DNA from: Micropruina sp.
GTDB lineage: Bacteria; Actinomycetota; Actinomycetes; Propionibacteriales; Propionibacteriaceae
NCBI GenBank assembly: GCA_016711105.1
Contig: JADJTO010000003.1
Location: forward strand, 1-64,000
Length of the DNA stretch: 64,000 bases
Reading direction: 5' to 3'
Shown here: one piece after another, positions 27,922-35,732 of the stretch
Numbering within the stretch: the stretch's first letter is position 1
How the letters are laid out: every line of letters starts with the position of its first letter
Notes under the pieces: model-generated
Told to the model about the DNA's origin: nothing
What the model saw: only the letters and a program-made list of their open reading frames with translations
Databases searched by the model: none
Position numbers and translations under genes: made by a program

Positions 27922-28269
27922 CTACCCCGCGACGTTTCTTTGGGTGGAGTCCATCGGGTCGTCCTCGGCGTGCGACTCCTCGGGTGTGGTCTGTGGGAGG
28001 GCTCCCAAGTTGAGGACGCGGGTGAGCCGGGTGTTGACGGCCGGGATGGCCATGATGCGGGTGACTGTGCCCGAGATGGCGACCAGCACGGCAACGGTCC
28101 ACGCGACCGCGGGCACCACGGATGGGGGGAGGTAGGCGCCGAGTTGTTCCTCGATGATCGCCCAGGCGACGGGTAGGACGACGCCGGCGGCCCTGAGCTA
28201 GGCGAGGGTGGTGCGGCCGGTGGCCCTCCATGGGGGGGCGACCTGAGTGGCGCGTTGCGGTTCGTACAT
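27922..28269 (-). CDS. Small holin-like membrane protein with in-frame TAG
   Basis: From ATG 28269 the frame reads MYEPQRATQVAPPWRATGRTTLA, then TAG (28198-28200), then LRAAGVVLPVAWAIIEEQL, PPSVVPAVAWTVAVLVAISG and TVTRIMAIPAVNTRLTRVLN to 27922. There are two hydrophobic segments and a charged tail, the layout of actinophage holin-like proteins. Codon use on both sides of the TAG is coding-like, so the stop is a point mutation or base-call error. Assignment as holin-like is by topology and phage-like context only. Confidence 0.5.
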
Positions 28270-28271
28270 GG

Positions 28272-28653
28272 TCAAGCTTTCCAGTGAGAGATTCGGAGTT
28301 CGAGCGGGTGCCAGTAGTCCCAGGGGTGCCGGTCGGCGATGTGGGCGGTCTGGTCGCGTTTCAGGTCTTCAGGGCAAGGTGGTGGTGGACATCCGGTCCC
28401 CGCAGTGGGGGCACGTCCACGGCAGGTGCCGGAGTTCGCGCCCGACACCGAGGACCAGCTGATGCGCAGCCGACCCGTGCTCCCACGCTGCTTTCCGGGC
28501 GTTACCGTTGTCCCGCTGGAACCGCAAGTGGGCGGGGGTGGATGGTGGGAGGAGGATCTTCGCCGACGACTGCGACAACGACACACCGCCAGGCGTGTTC
28601 TGCCCGCGGTGGCAGATCGCTTCCGGGATCCGGTACAGGCCGCGTCCGGTCAC
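28272..28653 (-). CDS. Small zinc-ribbon-like phage-type protein (frameshifted)
   Basis: GTG 28653 opens MTGRGLYRIPEAICHRGQNTPGG...LRFQRDNGNARKAAWEHGSA and reaches a C-P-H-C knuckle (LPWTCPHCGDRMSTTTLP). The frame then stops at 28369, while the next frame continues EDLKRDQTAHIADRHPWDYWHPLELRISHWKA to 28272. One indel near 28370 rejoins them into about 126 residues. A CxxC/H-rich small protein is common in actinophage and plasmid gene clusters. Its start overlaps the preceding short frame (GTGA), a phage-like packing. Confidence 0.5.
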
Positions 28654-28687
28654 CCGCTCCGTTTCGGCTCCTTGATGATCAGCCTGG

Positions 28688-28828
28688 TCATGGGGTGGCC
28701 TTCAAGTCGGCGACGAGTGGCCGCAGGTAGGCGATCTCAACGGTGGGGTCCGGCTCGCCCACCGGCTCATCAGGGATGGTGGGCCGGCCGTGTTCCGGGC
28801 AGGCAGGGCCGGGGCAGGGGCTCGACAT
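28688..28828 (-). CDS. Hypothetical 46-residue protein
   Basis: MSSPCPGPACPEHGRPTIPD...DPTVEIAYLRPLVADLKATP from ATG 28828, with three cysteines near the N-terminus. The stop overlaps a following ATG (ATGA). Support is its place in a tightly packed minus-strand run inside the element; I recognise no family. Confidence 0.3.
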   Translation of the reverse strand: MSSPCPGPACPEHGRPTIPDEPVGEPDPTVEIAYLRPLVADLKATP

Positions 28829-29009
28829 CGGGCATGGGCCGGTGAGCGCTTGTACACGCCGCGGCTCCAATCGGTGATGGTGTCGTGGCTCGCGGTGCAA
28901 CCTCCAGAAGGATGACGGGCAGCGTGACCAGTAAGAACAGGACCGACACAATGCAACGCCGGACGCACACGGTCGCTACGCATTTGGGGCAAATCGGCGC
29001 CAAATCCAT
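28770..29009 (-). CDS. Hypothetical small protein with CxxC and one membrane helix
   Basis: From ATG 29009: MDLAPICPKCVATVCVRRC, then a hydrophobic helix IVSVLFLLVTLPVILLEVA and a Pro-rich tail. It overlaps the previous gene by about 60 bp in another frame, so one of the two may be spurious. The CPKC knuckle followed by a transmembrane helix argues for this one. Confidence 0.35.
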   Translation of the reverse strand: MDLAPICPKCVATVCVRRCIVSVLFLLVTLPVILLEVAPRATTPSPIGAAACTSAHRPMPDVEPLPRPCLPGTRPAHHP

Positions 29010-29337
29010 GTTTTCGGGCTGATGTGGACAGCTGATCTGAGGGCGGGTCGTTGACCAGCCCACCGGGAACCCGCGGACGATCACCAACACCTGCGTCACC
29101 GTGATCCGGACAGGCCCGATCACCAGGGGTGAAACACGCCACCCGGCCGACCATCGCCTCACCAAGGTCACCAACCCGACGAACAGGGGCATCGCCGGCG
29201 GTGGCCATCAGGCCTGCACCTCGGAGGGTGACGGCGGAGTCCGGCCAAGGATTCGATCGATCTCGGATCGCGGGAACCGCCTCGGACCGCCGAGGGTACG
29301 CAGCGCGGAGATCTTGCCCGCGTGCTCCACCGGCGGA

Positions 29338-29583
29338 GCGGTGGGCATGCAGCAAGGTGAGTTTGCAGACACCCTCGGCGTGAAGCGCCAGGCCTACGCC
29401 GCGTGGGAGGCGGGCATCAGCCTTCCTCGGGGCATCGTGTCACTTGCGAAGCGCGTCGAGCTTGCCTACGGGGTGAGTGCAGGCTGGATTCTGGGGACAG
29501 AGGAAGCGCCCACCAGGCCGAAGCCAGGGGGCGATTCAGAGAAGCTCCCCCGCCTGGACTCGAACCAGGAACCTACGGATTAA
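29338..29583 (+). CDS. Cro/CI-type HTH protein ending in the att repeat (start uncertain)
   Basis: The frame carries a clear lambda-repressor-type HTH: GMQQGEFADTLGVKRQAYAAWEAGISLPRGIVSLAKRVELAYGVSAGWILG. It then runs straight into the antisense of the tRNA-Asn 3' end, which encodes its last residues KLPRLDSNQEPTD. No good start precedes the HTH; the first helix is probably in another frame upstream (29230-29340), so an indel or truncation is likely. An immunity or excision repressor next to an attachment site is typical of phage-like elements. Confidence 0.6.
   Translation, partial: AVGMQQGEFADTLGVKRQAYAAWEAGISLPRGIVSLAKRVELAYGVSAGWILGTEEAPTRPKPGGDSEKLPRLDSNQEPTD
29542..29578. repeat. Right attachment repeat (within tRNA-Asn)
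   Basis: 37 bp identical to 23408-23444. It covers the tRNA 3' acceptor strand, T-arm and part of the variable region, a common tyrosine-integrase target. Confidence 0.9.
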
Positions 29584-29617
29584 CAGTCCGACGCTCTGCC
29601 AATTGAGCTACAGGGGA
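29545..29617 (-). tRNA. tRNA-Asn (GUU)
   Basis: 73 nt on the minus strand. Acceptor TCCCCTG pairs with CGGGGGA plus discriminator G. D-arm GCTCAATTGGCAGAGC, anticodon arm CGGACTGTTAATCCG (anticodon GTT) and T-arm CCTGGTTCGAGTCCAGG are all present, with no encoded CCA. The 3' end is the integration target of the element at 23408-29578. Confidence 0.97.
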
Positions 29618-29652
29618 TCGCGCTCGCGCGAGTAGGAACGTTACCAGATGCC

Positions 29653-30160
29653 TCAGGCGATGTCGTACTCAGCCCTGATCCGGGCCAGCTCGGCCTGGAG
29701 GAGCGCGTCCGCTTCAGGATCGTCCTCCGGCCAGCCCGGGGTGCGGACGGCTCGCCACTCCAACAGTCCGTCGGCTTCGAGGTTTCGGCGGGCGCTGATG
29801 ATCGCCCGGCGTCGTGAGCCGAAGTCCACCTGGCGAACCACGACGATGCTGGCTGCGACGCGTTCGGCGAACAACTCCGGCAGGCGACCCGGCTCGCTCA
29901 GCACCAGTTCGCCTTTGGCTCCCTCGGGCAGCGTCCAATGCAGGGTGCTGCTCACGCGATCCCAGCGGCCGTGCTCGATCTCGTCCCAACGGACGAAGCC
30001 CCAGCCGTCCGGAGTCGTCCAGGTGAGCCGTCCGGAGAGCCCGACCGCGACTCCGTCAGGAGTGCGAGCCCAGGCCAACACCCGCGGCTTGCCGCTCAAA
30101 GGACGCGGCGAGTGAGTCGTAGTGGGCGGCATCCAAGCCGCCGCGATCGAACATTCCCAT
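29653..30160 (-). CDS. Conserved hypothetical protein (frameshifted)
   Basis: The true N-terminus appears to be MGMFDRGGLDAAHYDSLAAS from ATG 30160. The frame then breaks in an AAA run at about 30098-30100 and continues LSGKPRVLAWARTPDGVAVG, WTTPDGWGFVRWDEIEHGRWD, FAERVAASIVVVRQVDF and a C-terminus ELARIRAEYDIA. This is a family of about 165 residues common in actinobacteria, without a known function. It lies between tRNA-Asn and the sigma factor. Confidence 0.7.
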
Positions 30161-30177
30161 GCCGCCATTCTCCCTGC

Positions 30178-31010
30178 TCAGGCGGCTTGGAGTTTCAGGG
30201 CCGCACGGCGCAGCACGGCCAGCGCTCCTCGCTCGAGCCGTCGCACGGTGCTTTCCGACATGCGGAGGCGCTTGGCCGCCTCTGCTTGGGAGTGCGACTC
30301 CCCGCCACCAAAGCCGAAGCGCAGTTCGACCACGGCTCGTTCGCGATCCGGCAGCGACGCCACCAAGCCGGCCACTTCGTCGGCCAGCGGATGTTCTGAG
30401 CTTTGGGTGGCAGCAGGGTCGCGGACGTGGCCGTCAGCGTCGAGCAGGGCGTCCGGCGCGGTGCAGCTCAGGAGCCGAACCACGCGACCTCGTCGGGCAC
30501 CCAAGTAGTGAGCCACGTCATCGGGCGTCACCGCCCGCCCCTGCTCCTGGCTCAGTTGTGATTGCAGCCCGCGCATCCGCCGCGCTTCACACCCCACCCA
30601 CCCCGGTACCCCGACAGCACCGCCCTGGGTGGCGGTGACGTCGCCGATCATGGTGCGGATCCAGGGAGCGCCAGCGTGGCGAAGCGGATGCCCCGGGTGT
30701 GATCCCAGCGCCGCCGGGCCACCGCCCACCCGAGGAAGCCCTCCTGGAACAGGTCATCGGCGGGTAGGCCGGAGCGGCGAGCCTCCCGGTGCGCGACCTG
30801 CCACACCAGGCGCAGGTTCGCCAACAGAAAGCGTTGCCAGGCCTGCTGCCCGGCCCGCTCCAACGCGAGCAGTTCGGCGGCGGTCGCCACGCCCGCCCCG
30901 GAACCGGTGGCGAGGAGGTCGCCGGCCAGGACTCCCGCCTCGATCTCGCGGGCCAGCGCCCGCTCCTCAGCAGCAGTCAGCAGGGGTTCATCAGTCAGCC
31001 AAGTGGTCAT
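30178..31010 (-). CDS. Sigma-70 family RNA polymerase sigma factor (frameshifted)
   Basis: ATG 31010, MTTWLTDEPLLTAAEERALAREIEAG (region 1.2-like), then region 2: LLANLRLVWQVAHREARRSGLPADDLFQEGFLGWAVARRRWDHTRGIRFATLAL. The frame breaks at a GGG run (30664-30666) and continues PWIRTMIGDVTATQGG, region 3 (SQEQGRAVTPDDVAHYLG) and region 4 (LPDRERAVVELRFGFGGGESHSQAEAAKRLRMSESTVRRLERGA). One missing base separates the halves; healed length is about 277 residues. The presence of region 3 puts it nearer group 3 than ECF. Regulon unknown. Confidence 0.85.
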
Positions 31011-31100
31011 GCAACGAGCCTGCCCGGCCCGTCCGCTCAGATCGCCGGGTTGCCGAGAAGTGTGGAGTCCACAATCGGACAACACCGGCCGCTGTGGAGG

Positions 31101-31136
31101 GCTCACAAACTGACTGTGGAGAGCTCACACACTGAC
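31101..31136. promoter_or_regulatory. Two direct repeats GCTCACAnACTGAC, candidate operator
   Basis: GCTCACAAACTGAC (31101-31114) and GCTCACACACTGAC (31123-31136) match at 13 of 14 bases and are spaced 22 bp apart, two helical turns, so a regulator could bind the same face. They lie between the divergent sigma factor (start 31010) and XRE regulator (start 31217). Confidence 0.55.
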
Positions 31137-31216
31137 AGCCGGCCCTCCGCAGCCCGGTCAGGGAGGTAGTGGCGGGGCCTCCCACCTCGAGCCCGGCCCT
31201 GGCTAGGTTGGTTGAT

Positions 31217-32116
31217 GTGAAGCCAAGCAACGACATCCGCGATTTCCTGACCACCCGCCGAGCCCGGATCACCCCGGAGCAGGCCGGCTTGCAGGTGTTC
31301 GGCGCGAACCGGCGCGTCACCGGCCTGCGCCGCGAAGAGGTTGCCCTGCTCGCGGGGATCAGTGTCGAGTATTACGTGCGGCTGGAGCGCGGCAACGCCA
31401 GCGGGGTGTCGGAGTCGGTGATGGAGGGCCTGGCCCGAGCCCTTCAGCTGGACGAGGCCGAGCGGGCGCACCTGGCGCACCTGGTTCGCGCCGCCGCCCC
31501 ACCGCGGACGCCTCGCCGGCGCCCAACCTCCACCCGGGTGCGTCCGGTGGTGCAACGGATCCTTGATTCGATGGTGCTGGCCCCGGCTTACCTGCGTAAC
31601 GGACGGCTCGACGTCCTGGCCTGCAACCAACTCGGAGCGGCCCTGTACTCGCCGGTGTTCGAGAGCGCGTCGGCGGGCTCGCCGCCGAACACGGCGCGCT
31701 TCCTGTTCCTCGACCCGCACGCCAGTGACTTCTTCGTCGACTGGAACAAGGCGGCCGACGACGTGGTGGCGGTGCTCCGGGCCGAGGCGGGCAAGGACCC
31801 CTACGACCGGAACCTGGCCGACCTGATCGGGGAGTTGTCGCTGCGCAGCGAGGAGTTCCGGGTCCGTTGGGCCGCGCACGACGTCCGTTTTCATCGGACG
31901 GGCATCAAGCGCCTGCAGCATCCGCTGGTGGGGGAGTTGACCCTCGAGTACGAAGCGTTCGAACTGGCCGGGGACGCCGGTCAGCGGATCAACATCTACT
32001 CCGCCCAGCCAGGCTCGCCCGCGGCCGAAGCGCTGAACCTGCTGGCGAGTTGGACGGCCGCTGCCCCCGCGGGAGCCCGGACCGGGGTCGAGGCAGCCAC
32101 TGAACGTCACGGCTGA
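31217..32116 (+). CDS. XRE-family regulator with MmyB-like ligand-binding domain
   Basis: GTG 31217 opens MKPSNDIRDFLTTRRARITPEQAGL. The HTH reads VTGLRREEVALLAGISVEYYVRLERGNASGVSESVMEGLARALQLDEAERAHL. The C-terminus is the MmyB-like PAS-type domain: VVQRILDSMVLAPAYLRNGRLDVLACNQLGAALYSPVF, FLFLDPHASDFFVDWNKAADDVVAVLRAEAG, WAAHDVRFHRTGIKRLQHPLVGELTLEYEAF. About 299 residues, normal for these actinobacterial regulators, which often bind fatty acyl-type ligands. The MFS exporter 95 bp downstream on the same strand is the probable target. Confidence 0.92.
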   Translation: MKPSNDIRDFLTTRRARITPEQAGLQVFGANRRVTGLRREEVALLAGISVEYYVRLERGNASGVSESVMEGLARALQLDEAERAHLAHLVRAAAPPRTPRRRPTSTRVRPVVQRILDSMVLAPAYLRNGRLDVLACNQLGAALYSPVFESASAGSPPNTARFLFLDPHASDFFVDWNKAADDVVAVLRAEAGKDPYDRNLADLIGELSLRSEEFRVRWAAHDVRFHRTGIKRLQHPLVGELTLEYEAFELAGDAGQRINIYSAQPGSPAAEALNLLASWTAAAPAGARTGVEAATERHG

Positions 32117-32210
32117 GCCTGGGGCTTTCCTGGCAGCACGGCTCCCGATTGGGTGAGAGAGTCGTCAAGCCCTGCACAACGGGCCTGACCAACCGCGGAG
32201 GGAGATTTGG

Positions 32211-33833
32211 ATGACGCAGTCCACCGGCGAGCAGCCGCGCACCGACGAGGAGCCGCGCGCCTCGATCTGGGCGCCGTTCTCGCGGCGTGCCTTCCGCTGG
32301 CTCTGGCTCGGAGTGGCGGTCAGCAACATCGGTGCCTGGGCCCAAATGGTCGGCGCGCAGTGGCTGTTCGTCAACGACCCGAACGCGGCCACCATCATCA
32401 CGCTGGTGCAGACCGCGAGCATGCTCCCGGTGATGCTGCTCGCCCTGCCGGCCGGCGTCCTGGCTGACGTGTTCGATCGGCGGTGGTTGCTGTTCGCGGT
32501 GCAGGTCTACTTCATCGTGATCGGGGTGCTGCTCTTCGTCCTGACCACCCTCGACCTGATGCCGCCGGCGTTGCTCCTCGCGTTCACCTTCGCCATCGGC
32601 GTCGGTTTGGCCCTCCAAATACCCACCTGGCAACCGCTGATCGCCGAACTGGTGCCCCGATCCCAGCTGGCCGCCGCCACCCGGCTCGACATTCTGAGCG
32701 TCAACATCGCCCGCGCCGCCGGACCGGCGTTGGCCGGCGTGATCATCGCCGCCTGGGGAGTGGCACCGGTGTTCGCCATGAACGCCGTGTGCGTCGTGCT
32801 GCTGGCCGGAATCCTGCTTCGGTGGCGCCGTGCGCCCGCGGTCAGCAGAGTCCGCGAGCGCTTCCTGCCGGCCCTGCTCACCGGCGGACGGTACGTCCGG
32901 CATGAACCGGTGGTGCGGCTGATCCTGATCAGGGTGGCACTCTTTGTGGCCCCTGGCTCGGCCTTGTGGGCGTTGCTGCCGCTGATCGCGAACCGCCAAT
33001 TGGGGCTCGGCGCCAGCGGATACGGGCTCCTCTTCGCAGCCCTCGGCGTGGGTGCGGTCGCCGGTACGTTGTCCTTGGGCCGGGTCAACGCCCGTCTCGC
33101 CGCGAACACGTTGTTGGCGATTGCCGGGGCGACCTACGCGGTGGTCTTCGCGCTGCTCATGGTCGCGCCCAGCCTGTGGGTGGCGATCCCGCTCCTGGTC
33201 ATCGCCGGCTTCGGCTGGACGGCGAACCTCTCCACGTTCAACGCCGAACTGCAGTTGTTCCTGCCCGGCTGGGTGCGGGCCCGGGGGATCGCCGTCTACG
33301 TGATGATGTTCACCGGGGTGCAGGCGATCGCCGCCCCGATCTGGGGCCTGATCACGCAGCACGCCGGTCTGACCGTGGCGGTGCTGATCGCCGCCGGGCT
33401 CGTCCTGGTCGGTGTGGGTGCGGGGTTCGTCCTGCGACTTCCGGAGAGCGGCAAGCTGGATCGTGCGCCGCTGATCTACTGGGATTCGCCGTCACTGGGG
33501 GTCGATCCCGAACCGGACGCCGGGCCGATCATGGTCAGCGTCGACTACACCGTCCGGCCAGAAGATGAGGAGCGGTTCGTCGCGGTGATGGCTGAACTGC
33601 GCCGTTCCCGGCTGCGCAGCGGCGGCACCCGCTGGGACCTGTTCCGGGTCGGGGGGAGCCCGGACACCTTCGTGGGGATCTTCTCGGTCCCCTCCTGGGA
33701 GGAACACGAACGCCAGCACGAGGGACGGTTGACCGCCGCCGACAAGGCGATCGAGGACGCTGTGCGCGCCCTTCTGGCGGAGCCGGCCAAGGGCCGTCAC
33801 CTGCTGCCTCCGGCGGCCCGGACGCCAGATTGA
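32211..33833 (+). CDS. MFS exporter (EntS/MFS_3 type) with C-terminal cytosolic ferredoxin-like domain
   Basis: 540 residues. The N-terminal 415 residues hold about 11-12 membrane helices of the MFS_3 family, starting FRWLWLGVAVSNIGAWAQMVGAQWLF, with the A-motif-like loop LPAGVLADVFDRRWLL. The C-terminal 110 residues (PIMVSVDYTVRPEDEERFVAVMAELRRSRLRSGG...PDTFVGIFSVPSWEEHERQHEGRLTAAD) are an extra ferredoxin-like domain resembling antibiotic-biosynthesis monooxygenase dimers, found in some of these exporters. Probably exports a drug or secondary metabolite. It lies downstream of the MmyB-like regulator. Confidence 0.88.
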   Translation: MTQSTGEQPRTDEEPRASIWAPFSRRAFRWLWLGVAVSNIGAWAQMVGAQWLFVNDPNAATIITLVQTASMLPVMLLALPAGVLADVFDRRWLLFAVQVYFIVIGVLLFVLTTLDLMPPALLLAFTFAIGVGLALQIPTWQPLIAELVPRSQLAAATRLDILSVNIARAAGPALAGVIIAAWGVAPVFAMNAVCVVLLAGILLRWRRAPAVSRVRERFLPALLTGGRYVRHEPVVRLILIRVALFVAPGSALWALLPLIANRQLGLGASGYGLLFAALGVGAVAGTLSLGRVNARLAANTLLAIAGATYAVVFALLMVAPSLWVAIPLLVIAGFGWTANLSTFNAELQLFLPGWVRARGIAVYVMMFTGVQAIAAPIWGLITQHAGLTVAVLIAAGLVLVGVGAGFVLRLPESGKLDRAPLIYWDSPSLGVDPEPDAGPIMVSVDYTVRPEDEERFVAVMAELRRSRLRSGGTRWDLFRVGGSPDTFVGIFSVPSWEEHERQHEGRLTAADKAIEDAVRALLAEPAKGRHLLPPAARTPD

Positions 33834-33934
33834 GTCCTGGTTCGGCCGGCAGGCACGCGGAACGTGGTTGGTGCCACAGGCGCGGTTCGCGCCGACGATA
33901 GGGTGTGGCACACCTGGTCACGGGAGGCAGTCGA

Positions 33935-34956
33935 ATGCGGTTCTTGTTCCTTGGTGCCGGCGCCATCGGCACCTATGTCGGTGGTTCGTTGGCGGCCTCC
34001 GGCCATGAGGTGGCGTTCATCGAGCGCCCCCGCACCGCGGAGGTGATTCAGGCGCACGGCCTGAAACTCCACGTCGGCGACCGGACCACCGTCGTCCGGG
34101 AGGTCGAGGTGTACACCTCGGCGGCTGATGCGCTGGCGGCCGGCCCCTACGACGTGGGCGTGTTCGCGCTGAAGTCCTTCGACACCGCGACCGCGCTGGA
34201 CGAACTGGTCGGCACCGGGTTGACCGTGCCGGCGATCCTGTCGCTGCAGAACGGGGTCGACAACGAGCCGCTGATCGCCGAACGGCTCGGCGCCGATCGG
34301 GTGCTCTCCGGCACGGTGACCACGGCTGTGGGCAAACCCGGCGTCGGTGAGGTGATCGAGGAGAAGCGCCGCGGGATGGGTGTCGCCTTGGGGCATCCGC
34401 TCTCCGAGCAGGTGGTTGCCGCGTTGGACGGAGCCGCGTTGACCTGCCGTGTGTTCCCGACCGCCGGCCCGATGAAGTGGTCCAAGCTGCTGACCAATCT
34501 AACCGGCAACGCCACGTCGGCGATTCTGGATCTCCCGGTGGCGGCAGTTTTCGCCGACAGCCGACTGTTCCGGGTCGAGCGGGAGGTGCTGCGCGAATGC
34601 CTGGCGGTGATGCGAGCCCTCGACTACCCGCCGGTGGACCTCCCGGGAACCCGGTGCGCGCGCTCGCCTTTGCCGCCGGACGGTTGCCGCAGCTGATCTC
34701 CCAGCCGATCCTGACCAAGGCACTCGGGTCGGGTCGCGGCGACAAGATGCCCAGCTTCCACATCGACCTGCACAGCGGACGCGGACGCACCGAGGTGCGC
34801 TGGCTGCACGGGGCCGTGGCCCGGGTCGGGGCCGAACACGGCGTGGCGACGCCGGTCTGCTCGGTGCTCACCGAGACCCTGGAGGCTCTGAGCAACAAAA
34901 CCGAGGATCTGGAGAAGTTCCGCGGCAAACCGGAAGCCTTACTGGCGCTCCTCTGA
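33935..34956 (+). CDS. Ketopantoate reductase PanE/ApbA family (frameshifted)
   Basis: ATG 33935 opens MRFLFLGAGAIGTYVGGSLAASG, the NADPH Rossmann motif (GAGAIG). Then come FALKSFDT, ILSLQNGVDNE and the C-terminal helical part with the catalytic Lys region MKWSKLLTNLTGNATSAIL. The frame breaks in a GGG run at about 34644-34647; the other frame continues NPVRALAFAAGRLPQLI...DKMPSFHIDLHSGRGRTEVRWLHGAVARVGAEHGVATPVC to TGA at 34956. One missing G heals it to 340 residues. PanE makes pantoate for CoA, but ApbA-family paralogues have other 2-ketoacid substrates and no pan genes are adjacent. Confidence 0.87.
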
Positions 34957-34970
34957 GCGCTAGCTCACAG

Positions 34971-34996
34971 AGCCCAACCCACCGGGGTGGGTGGCT
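34971..34996. terminator. GC-rich hairpin between convergent genes
   Basis: AGCC-ca-ACCCACC-gg-GGTGGGT-GGCT forms a near-perfect stem between the stops of the convergent reductase and kinase-like genes. There is no T-run, so its strength as a terminator is uncertain. Confidence 0.55.
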
Positions 34997-35646
34997 CAGG
35001 CCTGGTTCGTTCGGGCGGCCAGGGCGGAGCCGACGGCCTCAGCCAGCACTGGATCGACCGGAGCCGTGGTCACGCTCGGCACGGCCCCGCCGGGCAAGGC
35101 CCGCACCGCGTCGACGATCGCGGCGGCCGCCTGCTCGACGGTGACCTCGTTGGTGTCCAGCACCAGGTCGAAGCTCTTCGGGTTCTCCGGGTCGCGCAGC
35201 TCGAAGCGTTGGACGAAGGTGGCGCGCACCTTGTCTTCCCGGGCCACATGCTTGGCCGCGAGTTCCAAGCTCTCCAACCCGTCCCGTTCGAGGATCCGCT
35301 GGGCACGAACCTCCGCGGGGGCCTCGACCCGGACGTCCAGCACATCGGCGTAATCACCGATCACGGCGAACCCGGCCCGGCCGACGATCACCACGTTGTC
35401 CAGCTGACCGAACGCCTGGATCGCCTGGTTGAACATGGTCACGGTCTCGATCGCGTGACTGTTGAACATGTCTCGGATCCGGGCCGGCTCGTTGTAGAAC
35501 TGATTCAGCATGGTGACGCCGTACTGCCGCACCACACCCTCGATCAGGTCCTTGTCGACCAGGGCGTAACCGAGTTCGCGGGCGGCCAGGCGGGCGACCT
35601 TACCCCCGAAACTTCCCAACTGCCGCGACACCGTGACCACTGCCAT
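34996..35646 (-). CDS. Cytidylate-kinase-like family protein
   Basis: 216 residues, ATG 35646: MAVVTVSRQLGSFGGKVARLAARELGYALVDKDLI, the P-loop of the PF13189 cytidylate kinase-like family (S-R-x-x-G-S-x-G). Middle residues DNVVIVGRAGFAVIGDYADVLDVRVEAP and REDKVRATFVQRFELRDPENPKSFDLVLDTNEVTVEQAA are also typical (VGR.g..vl, YDLVlNT). The true nucleotide substrate in this family is unsettled. An inverted repeat lies just upstream. Confidence 0.88.
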   Translation of the reverse strand: MAVVTVSRQLGSFGGKVARLAARELGYALVDKDLIEGVVRQYGVTMLNQFYNEPARIRDMFNSHAIETVTMFNQAIQAFGQLDNVVIVGRAGFAVIGDYADVLDVRVEAPAEVRAQRILERDGLESLELAAKHVAREDKVRATFVQRFELRDPENPKSFDLVLDTNEVTVEQAAAAIVDAVRALPGGAVPSVTTAPVDPVLAEAVGSALAARTNQA

Positions 35647-35662
35647 GAGCTCACTCCCTCAT

Positions 35663-35691
35663 TTGTTGTTACATGGCAAATGTAGTGACAA
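35663..35691. promoter_or_regulatory. 12-bp inverted repeat upstream of the kinase-like gene
   Basis: TTGTTGTTACAT-ggcaa-ATGTAGTGACAA: the arms match at 9 of 12 positions. AT-rich and centred about 30 bp before the start at 35646, it is a plausible operator or promoter element. Confidence 0.5.
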
Positions 35692-35732
35692 TTGCTGGCC
35701 GGGGATAGCCAGAACGGAACGTTAGTGGTCGG

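Larger units (their letters stand above)
23408..29578. mobile_element. Integrative element in tRNA-Asn (about 6.1 kb)
   Basis: Bounded by two exact 37-bp direct repeats. The right copy (29542-29578) is the 3' end of a complete tRNA-Asn gene, and the left copy (23408-23444) is an orphan duplicate. Inside, next to the left repeat, is a tyrosine-integrase C-terminal remnant. Cargo: a stand-alone restriction-endonuclease-like gene, DUF2510 protein, lipoprotein and DUF433/DUF5615 toxin-antitoxin pair, followed by a minus-strand run of small phage-like genes and a Cro/CI-type regulator ending in the right repeat. Loss of most of the integrase suggests a fixed, non-mobile remnant. Confidence 0.85.

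Noticed and set aside
31989..33362. A 457-codon minus-strand frame across the XRE/MFS genes
   Set aside because: His/Arg/Gln-rich shadow of the MFS coding strand, with no recognisable domain.
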